From Flavobacterium geliluteum (GTDB taxonomy: Bacteria > Bacteroidota > Bacteroidia > Flavobacteriales > Flavobacteriaceae), in assembly GCF_017948595.1 (NCBI RefSeq), contig NZ_JAGFBV010000011.1:59584-123583 (forward strand): a DNA stretch of 64,000 nucleotides, given 5' to 3'. Under the pieces are notes generated by a model. That model saw nothing but the letters and a program-made list of their open reading frames with translations, was not told the DNA's origin and did not search any database. Shown here in pieces: positions 55,123 through 63,948 of this stretch (within the stretch, counting starts at the first letter, position 1; every line of letters begins with the position of its first letter). The position numbers were made by a program, and so were the translations under genes.

Positions 55123-55722
55123 CTATGCTGATTTAGGAAATGCTCTTTTATTAAAAACCAACAAGATTCCGACACCTGTAGAAATAGCAATATCGGCAAC
55201 ATTAAAGATCGCGTTAAAGAATGTAAAATGATTTCCTCCCCAGATTGGCAACCAAGATGGCAGGTTTCCTTCCCAAATAGGAAAATAAAACATATCGACC
55301 ACCAAGCCATGAAACCAGGTTCCGTAAGGTTGTGGAGAAAAAATCGTCGCCAGATTATTGGAACTGTCATCGAAAATTACTCCATAAAAAACAGAATCAA
55401 AAATATTTCCTGCGGCACCAGCCAGAATTAAGGCAACAGCGGTAACCAAATAAGTCGAATGTTTCCTTTTGATCACATCGTTTAACCAATACGCGATTCC
55501 GAAAACAGCAAAAATTCTAAAAACTGTCAAAATTAATTTTCCGTATTGTCCGGGAATTTTAGTTCCCCAAGCCATTCCTTCATTTTCTATAAAATGAATT
55601 TTAAACCACTCGAATACCCTATATTCTTCACCTAAAACAAAGTTTGTTTTTACATAAATTTTAGAGAGTTGATCTACTAATAAAACTAAAAATATAAGGA
55701 GATATGCTTTTCGTAATGACAT
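55123..55722 (-). CDS. lspA: Lipoprotein signal peptidase (signal peptidase II)
   Basis: A 199-residue inner membrane aspartyl protease that cleaves lipoprotein signals after lipidation. Four membrane helices are visible, with the catalytic Asp residues in AGNIFDSVFYGVIFD and FNVADIAISTG. It is longer than the 160-170 residue proteobacterial form, with an inserted loop (SSNNLATIFSPQPYGTWFHG), common in Bacteroidota. The window contains several lipoproteins that would need it. Confidence 0.94.
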   Translation of the reverse strand: MSLRKAYLLIFLVLLVDQLSKIYVKTNFVLGEEYRVFEWFKIHFIENEGMAWGTKIPGQYGKLILTVFRIFAVFGIAYWLNDVIKRKHSTYLVTAVALILAGAAGNIFDSVFYGVIFDDSSNNLATIFSPQPYGTWFHGLVVDMFYFPIWEGNLPSWLPIWGGNHFTFFNAIFNVADIAISTGVGILLVFNKRAFPKSA

Positions 55723-55760
55723 TTTATAAATTTTTGATGGGCAAAAGTAACAATTTAATC

Positions 55761-55788
55761 AAAAAAAACGCCCCATTAGGAGCGTTAA
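55761..55788 (-). terminator. Terminator of the 69-residue gene
   Basis: AACGCCCC and GGAGCGTT pair around ATTA; on the minus strand a T run follows. It closely resembles the hairpin at 57070-57094. Confidence 0.8.
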
Positions 55789-55837
55789 TTGTTTTGTAAT
55801 TAATTGTATTACTATTATTTTTTCTTTAAGCAGAAAA

Positions 55838-56047
55838 TTAAAGCTGTTTATTTTCGACCAGTTTCTTTGGCGGAGAGAGCGGATCACTGAAAAAATCAGA
55901 AATCGATTTAAGTAAACTTTTACCTTCTTTTGGCTTGTTTACCCGCTTAGCCTTTTCTGTTTTTAACTTTAATCTCAGTTTTTCAAAATCTTTCATTCTA
56001 ATTTCGATATTAGAATTAACTTCCTTGATTTTCAGTATTTTAGCCAT
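55838..56047 (-). CDS. Small basic protein divergent from roadblock module 2, 69 residues
   Basis: A 69-residue lysine-rich protein without a signal peptide or membrane helix. The centre MKDFEKLRLKLKTEKAKR and KEGKSLLKSISDFFSD resemble the 47-residue protein beside module 1. The stretch before MKDF (17 residues) and the Pro-rich tail DPLSPPKKL are extra. A start at 55996 (MKDF) is possible and would bring it closer in length to its relative. It is divergent from the roadblock pair, 177 bases away. Confidence 0.65.
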   Translation of the reverse strand: MAKILKIKEVNSNIEIRMKDFEKLRLKLKTEKAKRVNKPKEGKSLLKSISDFFSDPLSPPKKLVENKQL

Positions 56048-56118
56048 AATTGTAAGTTTTATATGTTAAATAAAAAAATTATTTACAGTTTAACGCTACA
56101 ATAATACAAAAAATAATT

Positions 56119-56126
56119 TATATTTG
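56119..56126 (+). promoter_or_regulatory. Candidate -7 box (TATATTTG) of roadblock module 2
   Basis: An exact TAnnTTTG match, about 99 bases before the ATG at 56225. Confidence 0.5.
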
Positions 56127-56224
56127 TTAATAAAATTAACAATTGTTGCCTAGAAAATACATTTTTGTTGCCGTAAAGAAGATTTAATCCGATATTTTTA
56201 ACACATTTACCAAATCTACCAAAA

Positions 56225-56581
56225 ATGAATGACATCAAAACCGTTTTAAATGATTTTTTAATCAATACCAAGACCACTTCTGCACTTATTTTCGACGTCA
56301 AAGGAAAATTAATCACCTCATTAGACATTAATTACAGTGATAGCGTAGCCGCTATGAGCGCCGCAATCCTCTCCATGTGCGAAAAATTTCTTTCTGATCT
56401 GGAAAAAGGATCATTAAAACAATTGTACCTAAAAACCACAGAAGGTATTGTGATTGGTAACAAAATTAACACCTCAAACTTTATTGTCGTTTTCTCTGAA
56501 AGCTCCAGTAATATTGGCTTATTAATGCATAACACAGAAGAACTTGCTTCTGAACTTGGAAAAAATCCGCTATTAAAATAG
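56225..56581 (+). CDS. Roadblock/LC7 domain protein A of module 2
   Basis: A 118-residue single-domain protein: SALIFDVKGKLITSLDIN, the helix VAAMSAAILSMCEKF, LKQLYLKTTEGIVIGNK and NIGLLMHNTEEL. It matches protein A of module 1 in order and in the VAAM, LKQ, GIV and NK positions. It is 11 residues longer at the C-terminus. The gene order (A then B, small gene divergent) is the same as in module 1. Confidence 0.78.
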   Translation: MNDIKTVLNDFLINTKTTSALIFDVKGKLITSLDINYSDSVAAMSAAILSMCEKFLSDLEKGSLKQLYLKTTEGIVIGNKINTSNFIVVFSESSSNIGLLMHNTEELASELGKNPLLK

Positions 56582-56618
56582 ATCACCCATATCCATTAAC
56601 AAATAAATACCAATAACT

Positions 56619-56999
56619 ATGAGTAACGACTTTTTAAATGTGTTTTTATCAGAGATAAAAACCAATGTAAACGGCTTTATTGCTGTTGCTGTAACTGAAA
56701 TCGAATCTGGATTAAGCTTTGGGAATGCAACAGTAGATCCTAGTTTTGATCCTGAACTTGCGGCGGCGTACAACCTGGAAGTTGTAAAAGCCAAATTGAA
56801 TGCCGTAAAAGCTTTAAATCTCAATCAGGACATCGAGGACATTTTGATTACGCTGACGAATCAAATTCATATCATCGATATTTCTCCAAACAAAAAATTC
56901 ATGATCTATCTTGCCGCAGATTCTGCCAAGGCAAATCTGGGAATGACGAGAGCCGTTCTTAAGAAACACAAATTAGAATTAGAAAAAAATCTGGCATAA
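56619..56999 (+). CDS. Roadblock/LC7-like protein B of module 2
   Basis: A 126-residue protein very similar to protein B of module 1, sharing NGFIAVAVTEIESG, FDPELAAAYNLEVVKAK, DILITLTNQIHIIDIS and AKANLGMTRAVLK. It follows protein A after 37 bases. The strong conservation of B compared with A suggests that B is under tighter constraint, perhaps through a partner shared by both modules. Confidence 0.74.
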   Translation: MSNDFLNVFLSEIKTNVNGFIAVAVTEIESGLSFGNATVDPSFDPELAAAYNLEVVKAKLNAVKALNLNQDIEDILITLTNQIHIIDISPNKKFMIYLAADSAKANLGMTRAVLKKHKLELEKNLA

Positions 57000-57069
57000 T
57001 TTTATGTACTAAATTAGAACCATTCCTTATCAAAATGGTTCTAATTTAGTATAAAAACACTATAAACAA

Positions 57070-57094
57070 AAAACGCCCCTAAAAGGAGCGTTGA
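57070..57094 (-). terminator. Terminator of the ileS-dksA transcript
   Basis: AACGCCCC and GGAGCGTT pair around TAAAA; on the minus strand a T run follows. The stem is the same as at 55761-55788. Confidence 0.82.
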
Positions 57095-57106
57095 TTTTAT
57101 CTAAAA

Positions 57107-57487
57107 TTATCGTTGCAAGTTTTTTGCTTCGATACTCATAGTAGCGTGAGGTACAATTTTCAGTCTTTCTTTACCGATCAATTTACCTGTAACTTTACAA
57201 ATACCGTATGTTTTATTTTCTACACGGAATAAAGCATTTTTTAGGTCGCGAATAAACTTTTCCTGTCTGATAGCCAACTGTGAGTTTGCCTCTTTAGACA
57301 TTGTTTCGCTTCCTTCTTCAAAAGCTTTAAACGTAGGAGAGGTATCATCTGTCCCGTTATTCAAATCATTCATGTAAGCACTTTTTATTAAATCCAGATC
57401 GGCTTGTGCTTTTTGTATTTTATTTTGAATTATTTCTTTGAACTCTGCCAAATCAGCATCAGAGTATCTTGTAATTTCATCTATCAT
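57107..57487 (-). CDS. TraR/DksA family protein without zinc-finger cysteines
   Basis: A 126-residue protein with the DksA layout: a long helical hairpin (about 12-80, with EFKEIIQNKIQKAQADLDLI and SQLAIRQEKFIRDLKNALFR) and a C-terminal globular end YGICKVTGKLIGKERLKIVPHATM. The position of the C4 zinc finger retains only one Cys. DksA-type proteins modulate RNA polymerase through the secondary channel. It lies 6 bases after ileS and is probably co-transcribed. Confidence 0.86.
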   Translation of the reverse strand: MIDEITRYSDADLAEFKEIIQNKIQKAQADLDLIKSAYMNDLNNGTDDTSPTFKAFEEGSETMSKEANSQLAIRQEKFIRDLKNALFRVENKTYGICKVTGKLIGKERLKIVPHATMSIEAKNLQR

Positions 57488-57493
57488 TTTCTA

Positions 57494-60400
57494 TTATTTT
57501 GAAATTAATATCATTGTTTTAATATCATCAAACTCAATTTCTGTGCCGCTTTCCAGAGCATCTACAAAAACCAAACTATCTGTTAATGTCTCAGACTTAA
57601 TATAGTCTTCATTTTTTAGAATTGCCTCTTCTAAAAGGCTATTTCGCATTAATTGAACTTTAATTTTATCGGTAACTTCAAATCCAGAATCTTTACGAAT
57701 GTTTTGAATTCTGTTTACCAATTCTCTTGCGATCCCTTCGTTTTTCAATTCTTCGGAGATGGTGATATCCAGCGCAACTGTAATTCCGTTTGAATTAGCC
57801 ACCAACCAGCCTTCGATATCCTGCGAAGTTATCTCGACGTCTTCCAGAGATAAAGTTACATTATTTCCAGCAATAACAATATCTAACGTGCCCTGCTTGT
57901 CTAATTGGTTAATCTGCTCTGACGAAAAAGATTGTATTTCTTTGGAAATCAGACCCATATCTTTACCAAAGCGTGGCCCTAAAGTCTTAAAATTAGGCTT
58001 AATTTGTTTTACCAAAATACCCGAAGCATCATCTAAAAGCACTATTTCTTTGACGTTTACTTCGGCTTTTACAAGCTCTGCAATAGCCTCAATTTCTGCT
58101 CTCTGACTCTCGTCAAGTATCGGAATCATTACCTTTTGTAACGGTTGACGCACCTTAATCATTTCCTTTTTACGGAGTGATAAAACCAGTGACGAAATAG
58201 TTTGCGCCTTCTGCATTTTGCTTTCTAAGGTTTTATTAACAAAGTTTTCGACAAATTTCGGAAACTCAGCCAAGTGAACGCTGGCATATTGCTCAGATCC
58301 TGTTGAAATCGTTAAATCGCGGTACAATTTATCCATAAAAAAAGGAGCGATCGGAGCACTTAATTTACTTATGGTCAACAAGCAAGTATAAAGCGTTTGA
58401 TAGGCCGCAATTTTATCCTGGGCATATTCACCTTTCCAGAAACGACGACGACACAAACGAACGTACCAGTTACTCAGATTTTCCTGCACAAAGTCAGAAA
58501 TAGCTCTTGCCGCTTTTGTTGGCTCGTAATCCTCGTAACATTCATCAACAAACTTTATTAAAGTATGCAATTCAGAGATAATCCATTGGTCGATTTCCGG
58601 TCTTTCGTGTAACGGAATTTCCGCTTCAGCGTATTTAAAACCATCGATATTGGCGTATAATGAAAAGAACGAGTAAGTGTTGTATAAAGTTCCGAAGAAT
58701 TTACGGCGTACCTCAGCAATTCCCTCCAGATCAAACTTTAAGTTGTCCCAAGGATTTGCGTTCGAGATCATGTACCAACGGGTGGCATCAGGACCGTATT
58801 CTTTAATTGTTTCAAAAGGATCCGTTGCGTTTCCTAATCGTTTAGACATTTTTTGTCCGTTTTTATCCAAAACCAAACCATTCGAAACTACATTTTTATA
58901 AGCTACTTTATCAAAAACCAAAGTACCGATAGCGTGCAAAGTATAAAACCATCCACGAGTCTGATCGACACCTTCGGCGATAAAATTCGCAGGAAAATCT
59001 TTGTTCTCATCAATTTTATCTTTGTTTTCGAAAGGGTAATGCCATTGTGCATAAGGCATCGCACCAGAATCGAACCAAACATCAATCAAATCGCTTTCGC
59101 GTTTCATTGGCTGGCCTGAAGCCGAAACCAAAGTAATTTGATCGACTACATTTTTGTGCAAATCAACTAAATCATAGTTAGATTCAGACATGTTTCCAAT
59201 CTCAAAACCTTTAAACGGATTTTCTTTTTGAAAACCAGCCTCGATAGATTTTTCGATTGCGTTGTATAATTCTTCAACAGAACCAATAAGAACTTCTTCT
59301 TTTTTGTCTTCAGTTCTCCAAATTGGCAACGGAATACCCCAATATCTAGAACGAGATAAGTTCCAGTCGTTGGCATTTTTCAGCCAATTTCCAAAACGTC
59401 CTTCACCAGTAGATTTAGGTTTCCAATTGATAGTTTCGTTCAGGTCGAACATTCTATCTTTTACATCGGTTACTTTAATAAACCAAGAATCTAGCGGATA
59501 ATATAATAACGGCTCGTCTGTTCTCCAACTGTGCGGATAACTGTGTACGTATTTTTCAACCTTAAAGGCTTTATTTTCTTCTTTTAATCGAATAGCGATT
59601 TCAACATCTACAGAGCGTTCTGGTGCCTTTCCTTCATCATAATATTCGTTTTTTACGTATTTACCCGCAAGGTCACCCAAATGCGAAGTAAATTTTCCTT
59701 GTAAGTCTACCAAAGGTACTGGTGTTCCGTTTTCGTCTAAAACCAACATCGGTGGAATCTCTGGTTTTGCTTCTTTAGAAACTTTAGCATCATCTGCACC
59801 AAAAGTTGGAGCGGTATGAACGATTCCTGTTCCGTCTTCTGTGGTCACAAAATCTCCGGAGATAACCCTAAAGGCATTTTCGGCATTTTGATAAGGCAAT
59901 ACGTACTGCAACAATTGCTCGTAACGGATATCAACTAAATCAGCTCCTTTTGCTTCCGCTAAAATTTTATACGGAAGTTGTTTGTCGCCATTTTTTACTT
60001 TATCGAAATCAGCATCGTCTTCACTTGCAAAAAATCCTTTTCCGAATTGTTTTCCAACTAAATTTTTAGCCAGAATAACATTTACAGGTTCAAAAGTATA
60101 TTGATTGAACGTTTTTACTAGAACATAATCGATTTTTGGACCAACGGTCAAAGCGGTGTTCGAAGGCAATGTCCAAGGCGTAGTCGTCCAGGCCAAAATG
60201 TGAATATCGCCAAATCCTTGTAAAAAGCTTGGCAACGTTTCTGGCAACGTTTTAAATTGTGCTACAATCGTAGTATCTGTAACATCACGGTAAGCTCCGG
60301 GCTGGTTTACTTCGTGAGAAGACAATCCAGTTCCCGCTTTAGGAGAATAAGGCTGGATCGTGTAGCCTTTATACAACAAACCTTTATCGTAGATTTGTTT

Positions 60401-60895
60401 TAAAAGCCACCAGACAGACTCCATGTATTTGGGCTTGTAAGTCACATACGGATCTTCCATATCAACCCAATAGCCCATTTTTTCGGTAAGGTCATTCCAT
60501 ACGTCGGTATAACGCATTACGGTTTTTTTACACGCTTCGTTATATTCTTCGATAGAAATCGTTTTCCCAATATCTTCTTTTGTAATTCCAAGTTCTTTCT
60601 CGGTACCTAATTCTACAGGCAGTCCGTGCGTATCCCAACCGGCTTTTCTTTTTACCTGAAAACCTTTTTGAGTTTTATATCTGCAAAAAATATCTTTAAT
60701 CGCACGTGCCATCACGTGGTGAATTCCCGGTAAACCGTTTGCAGAAGGCGGACCTTCAAAAAATACGTAAGGCTCTGCACCTTCGCGAGTGGTTACACTC
60801 TTTTCAAATATATTTTCTTTCTTCCAAAAATCAAGTACTTCTGACGCTACTGTTGGCAAGTCAAGTCCTTTGTATTCAGTAAATTTTGTGCTCAT
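57494..60895 (-). CDS. ileS: Isoleucyl-tRNA synthetase
   Basis: An 1133-residue class I synthetase. The HIGH-type motif is PSANGLPGIHHVMAR (about 52-66) and the KMSKS motif is GQKMSKRLGN (about 695-704). WDTHGLPVE, the editing-domain WTTTPWTLPSNTAL and HSYPHSWR segments are conserved. The length without a C-terminal zinc finger fits the eukaryote-like IleS2 class. It charges tRNA-Ile in the cytoplasm. TACTTTCG at 60921-60928 (minus) is a near match to a -7 box. Confidence 0.97.
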   Translation of the reverse strand: MSTKFTEYKGLDLPTVASEVLDFWKKENIFEKSVTTREGAEPYVFFEGPPSANGLPGIHHVMARAIKDIFCRYKTQKGFQVKRKAGWDTHGLPVELGTEKELGITKEDIGKTISIEEYNEACKKTVMRYTDVWNDLTEKMGYWVDMEDPYVTYKPKYMESVWWLLKQIYDKGLLYKGYTIQPYSPKAGTGLSSHEVNQPGAYRDVTDTTIVAQFKTLPETLPSFLQGFGDIHILAWTTTPWTLPSNTALTVGPKIDYVLVKTFNQYTFEPVNVILAKNLVGKQFGKGFFASEDDADFDKVKNGDKQLPYKILAEAKGADLVDIRYEQLLQYVLPYQNAENAFRVISGDFVTTEDGTGIVHTAPTFGADDAKVSKEAKPEIPPMLVLDENGTPVPLVDLQGKFTSHLGDLAGKYVKNEYYDEGKAPERSVDVEIAIRLKEENKAFKVEKYVHSYPHSWRTDEPLLYYPLDSWFIKVTDVKDRMFDLNETINWKPKSTGEGRFGNWLKNANDWNLSRSRYWGIPLPIWRTEDKKEEVLIGSVEELYNAIEKSIEAGFQKENPFKGFEIGNMSESNYDLVDLHKNVVDQITLVSASGQPMKRESDLIDVWFDSGAMPYAQWHYPFENKDKIDENKDFPANFIAEGVDQTRGWFYTLHAIGTLVFDKVAYKNVVSNGLVLDKNGQKMSKRLGNATDPFETIKEYGPDATRWYMISNANPWDNLKFDLEGIAEVRRKFFGTLYNTYSFFSLYANIDGFKYAEAEIPLHERPEIDQWIISELHTLIKFVDECYEDYEPTKAARAISDFVQENLSNWYVRLCRRRFWKGEYAQDKIAAYQTLYTCLLTISKLSAPIAPFFMDKLYRDLTISTGSEQYASVHLAEFPKFVENFVNKTLESKMQKAQTISSLVLSLRKKEMIKVRQPLQKVMIPILDESQRAEIEAIAELVKAEVNVKEIVLLDDASGILVKQIKPNFKTLGPRFGKDMGLISKEIQSFSSEQINQLDKQGTLDIVIAGNNVTLSLEDVEITSQDIEGWLVANSNGITVALDITISEELKNEGIARELVNRIQNIRKDSGFEVTDKIKVQLMRNSLLEEAILKNEDYIKSETLTDSLVFVDALESGTEIEFDDIKTMILISK

Positions 60896-60999
60896 TTTAT
60901 CCTTTTCTAAATCGAGGTGCGAAAGTAAGGAATTTTGAATTATTGTCCACCACTTTATTAAAATTTCACAAACTTTTGTTGAGTTAATAGATCCAAAAA

Positions 61000-61072
61000 C
61001 AAAAAAATTGATTAGTTTCTGGCATTATTCTCAAAACGCTGAGCAAATAAACCAAAAACTAATCAATTCTAA
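61000..61072 (-). terminator. Terminator of the 61097 gene
   Basis: TTGATTAGTTT and AAACTAATCAA form an 11-bp stem with a long loop; on the minus strand a T run follows. Confidence 0.65.
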
Positions 61073-61096
61073 TTATCCTTAATAGGATGATAACAA

Positions 61097-63016
61097 TTAT
61101 TTAAATCCGCCGAAATAAACTTCTTTCATAAAGATTCTATTTCCAAAAACGGGATTCACTTCTACCTTTTCTCGTACTTCCTGATACAAAGTTTCACCAT
61201 TAAAATCTTCGATTTCGTAATTAATCTTGAACGGAATTTTTCCAGAATTTAAAGCCGCCACAGGACGGTAATCCCCGAAAATCTTGCGCTCGAAAAAACT
61301 TTTATTTCCGTTATCGAATTCTGTTTTTTCGGTTGAAACGATATTAAAATTTTCTTTATCGACAAAAACATGGTAATCTGTTTTAGGAATTGTTCTGTTG
61401 CCAGTGCTTAATGTTTTCTCGAAATAATTCAGATGATAACACAACCTTCCTTCGTAAATTTCGTCTTGCAACAATTCAAAATTATTCCATAAATCAAGTC
61501 TTAAATCGGTTAGAAAATTAACCAAATCAACATTCTTAACTATGTTGTTATAATCATAAGTCGAAAATTTTGCCCATTTTGCATTCACACCACTTTCGCG
61601 ATCGTCATGACTCCATGCTTCAGCTCCATTGACAATCTCATAATAAGTCTCCGGCATTTTTTTCTTTAGAAGATAATTGGTAGTCGTTGCCCATTTTTCT
61701 TCTGTTTGAGGTACATTATTTCCTTCTATCGAAAGCTTAGCAAGAAAATGCGCTTTTTCGATATTCTTCAAAGCCTGGCTTCCGCCTAAATTGGCTACAA
61801 CTTTAGCCAACAAATTAGGATTCAGCTGATACGGAATAGAATCAAGCATATTATTCCTTTGCAGTTTAGACTTTTCTAATTTTGCTTCACGATTTGCTTT
61901 TTCCTGCCCCCAATCTGCGTCCTGTTGCTCTATTTTTTCAAAAAAAGCCAATCTTTTTTCTTCTTTTTCTTCGGCAATTTTGAGTCCCAATTTTTTAAGA
62001 TCTGCAAAACGAGTGGTATGACTTCTTATTTTTTTATCAGCAAAGTTGGCATTGTTCAATCTTTTAACAATGGCCGAACCTCTTGAATCTTGTTTGTCGT
62101 TTTCGATTAATAAATTGGCATATTGCAACGCTTTTTCTTTATTTTCAAGTAAAAAATACGTTTCTGCCAGATTATTTGTGACAATAAAACGAATATTTTC
62201 ATTTGCTGGCGAAAGCGGATATTTGACCAACAAACTTTCTAAATATTGCAAATGAGGTGTTAGCAACTTCTCATCCAGACCTTTCTCCAGAGTTACTTTC
62301 TCCATCTGAGCCGTAATTTCGTTCTCAAATGCCAACATTTGGTTATATTCTGAATGTCCTTTTGAAGTTACAAATTCAAACTTTACTTTAAATTCATCTG
62401 TATTATAAGCCAATTTATAATTCAGATAGTTCTGGATTCTTTCAACAGAGCTATATATTACATTATCTATTCCTAACTCTGCTGCAGTATAATCATCATC
62501 CTTTTCGGCTTGTTCCACTCTTTGATTATTTAAAGCTACAGTAGCTTTCAAACTGCCTTTTTGGTATGATGCTCCAACGATAGATGATTCTATACTATTA
62601 AAATCTTGAGAAAGCAAAACCTTATCAGCGCATTTGGCTTCTACTTTTATCCTTACATCGTAATTAGAGTAGACTTGAAACTGCCATCTATTTTCTTTTT
62701 TATCAAATGTACTGTCAATAGCCGTTGCTTTGTATTTCGGCAATGTAACTGTTAAATAAATCCTTAGTTTTCCGTTTGCAGGATCTTTGATAAAGCCCTC
62801 TATATTAAAATATTTTTTCTTTAATACAGTTTCTTCCTGAACCAACTGTTTATCCATTTGATAAAAAGTAGTTTGCGTCAAGACATTATCAAGAATTGGA
62901 AATTCTGAGTATCGAATTACAGGTATGTAAAATTTCTTCTTTTTTGAACTTATTTTTTCTTGTGCCTGAATTGAACCAATCACAAGCAAAGCAATTAAGA
63001 GTAATGTTTTTTTCAT
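61097..63016 (-). CDS. Large secreted protein of unknown function
   Basis: A 639-residue protein with a signal peptide (MKKTLLLIALLVIGSIQAQ). The start at 63016 avoids the upstream terminator hairpin; an in-frame ATG at 63034 lies within it. The N-terminal third is beta-rich. The middle has long charged helices (EKEEKRLAFFEKIEQQDADW, NREAKLEKSKLQRNNML). The C-terminus has an outer-membrane lipoprotein-sorting-like pattern (PNLLAKVVANLGGSQAL, YHVFVDKENFNIVSTEKTEF). I cannot assign a function. It is downstream of the 63064 gene. Confidence 0.78.
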   Translation of the reverse strand: MKKTLLLIALLVIGSIQAQEKISSKKKKFYIPVIRYSEFPILDNVLTQTTFYQMDKQLVQEETVLKKKYFNIEGFIKDPANGKLRIYLTVTLPKYKATAIDSTFDKKENRWQFQVYSNYDVRIKVEAKCADKVLLSQDFNSIESSIVGASYQKGSLKATVALNNQRVEQAEKDDDYTAAELGIDNVIYSSVERIQNYLNYKLAYNTDEFKVKFEFVTSKGHSEYNQMLAFENEITAQMEKVTLEKGLDEKLLTPHLQYLESLLVKYPLSPANENIRFIVTNNLAETYFLLENKEKALQYANLLIENDKQDSRGSAIVKRLNNANFADKKIRSHTTRFADLKKLGLKIAEEKEEKRLAFFEKIEQQDADWGQEKANREAKLEKSKLQRNNMLDSIPYQLNPNLLAKVVANLGGSQALKNIEKAHFLAKLSIEGNNVPQTEEKWATTTNYLLKKKMPETYYEIVNGAEAWSHDDRESGVNAKWAKFSTYDYNNIVKNVDLVNFLTDLRLDLWNNFELLQDEIYEGRLCYHLNYFEKTLSTGNRTIPKTDYHVFVDKENFNIVSTEKTEFDNGNKSFFERKIFGDYRPVAALNSGKIPFKINYEIEDFNGETLYQEVREKVEVNPVFGNRIFMKEVYFGGFK

Positions 63017-63023
63017 AGGCAAA

Positions 63024-63055
63024 AAAAAAGCCATCAGAAACTAATTCTGATGGCT
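63024..63055 (-). terminator. Terminator of the 63064 gene
   Basis: AGCCATCAGAA and TTCTGATGGCT pair around ACTAA; on the minus strand a T run follows. Confidence 0.85.
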
Positions 63056-63063
63056 CTGGGTTT

Positions 63064-63948
63064 TTATTTTTTATTAAAAATTTGAATCGATTTATCAGAA
63101 ACATAAAAAATATTTTGTGTCGCTGGATCTACTTCATAAATAGGTTTGTTATTGTTGAAGATAATTTTATCAACCTCAACTCCATCAGCTTTACTCACTT
63201 TTACGAGAATTTTTTCGCCAGTTTCTGCTTTTGCAAAAATATATGAAAAATCTCTGTTTTGCTTCATTGCATTAAAACGAGAGTTAAACTTAGCCGCTAC
63301 AATTCCAAGAGCTGCTGATCCTGCAGCATACGCTTTTGCCTGATTTTTATTATTTCTGTCACCTTCAATTAAAACATCAGACCTCATGTTACCATTAGAA
63401 TCACGGTAAGTCATTGTAATTTCTCCAGATTTTAGCGAGCTTACTCCTGAACCAATCCCTAAACCAATACTTCCTGCAATGGCAGCACTTTTCATAAGAC
63501 GTCTTCCTGTTTCTCCCGGTTGACTGTAAGTCAGGTGGTATTTTACAGTTCCATCCATATTAACTCCCATTACTTCAACTGGTCCTGCAAGCACAACTCC
63601 CCAAGGGAACAATTCGATACTGTTTAATTCTTTCTCTTTTTTGATGTTTACTTTAGCAAAAGGCTCTGGTTTGTCGCTGATACTTGGATCAAATTTGTAC
63701 AATTTCTCATCATTATATACCAAGTATGAATTTGTAGCTTCGTCATAAGTAGGTAAAACCGGACGTTCTTTATCAAAACTGATATTACGTTTCCAAAGTT
63801 TGACCCCTGTTTTATAATCTACCATGTTTCCGTAAGTCCCTGTAAGATACATTACTTTCTCACCCACTTTTCCTAAATAATTCAAGTTGCTAGTTTCTAT
63901 AGTATAAAAAACAAAGCAGAGGTTTAGTAAATTTGTTTTGCGAACCAA
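63064..63948 (-). CDS. PQQ-like propeller protein, probably missing its N-terminus
   Basis: The open frame encodes up to 294 residues with propeller-like strands (VMYLTGTYGNMVDYKTGVKL, SYLVYNDEKLYKFDPS, NIFYVSDKSIQIFNKK) and an inserted glycine-rich helix (AAIAGSIGLGIGSGVSS). The family member would normally begin with a signal peptide. Here the only upstream start is a TTG at 63948, and the first 25 residues (MVRKTNLLNLCFVFYTIE) do not look like one. GTG at about 63864 is the next candidate. A stem-loop spans 63911-63979. It is probably truncated or continues past an interruption. Confidence 0.6.
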   Translation of the reverse strand: MVRKTNLLNLCFVFYTIETSNLNYLGKVGEKVMYLTGTYGNMVDYKTGVKLWKRNISFDKERPVLPTYDEATNSYLVYNDEKLYKFDPSISDKPEPFAKVNIKKEKELNSIELFPWGVVLAGPVEVMGVNMDGTVKYHLTYSQPGETGRRLMKSAAIAGSIGLGIGSGVSSLKSGEITMTYRDSNGNMRSDVLIEGDRNNKNQAKAYAAGSAALGIVAAKFNSRFNAMKQNRDFSYIFAKAETGEKILVKVSKADGVEVDKIIFNNNKPIYEVDPATQNIFYVSDKSIQIFNKK

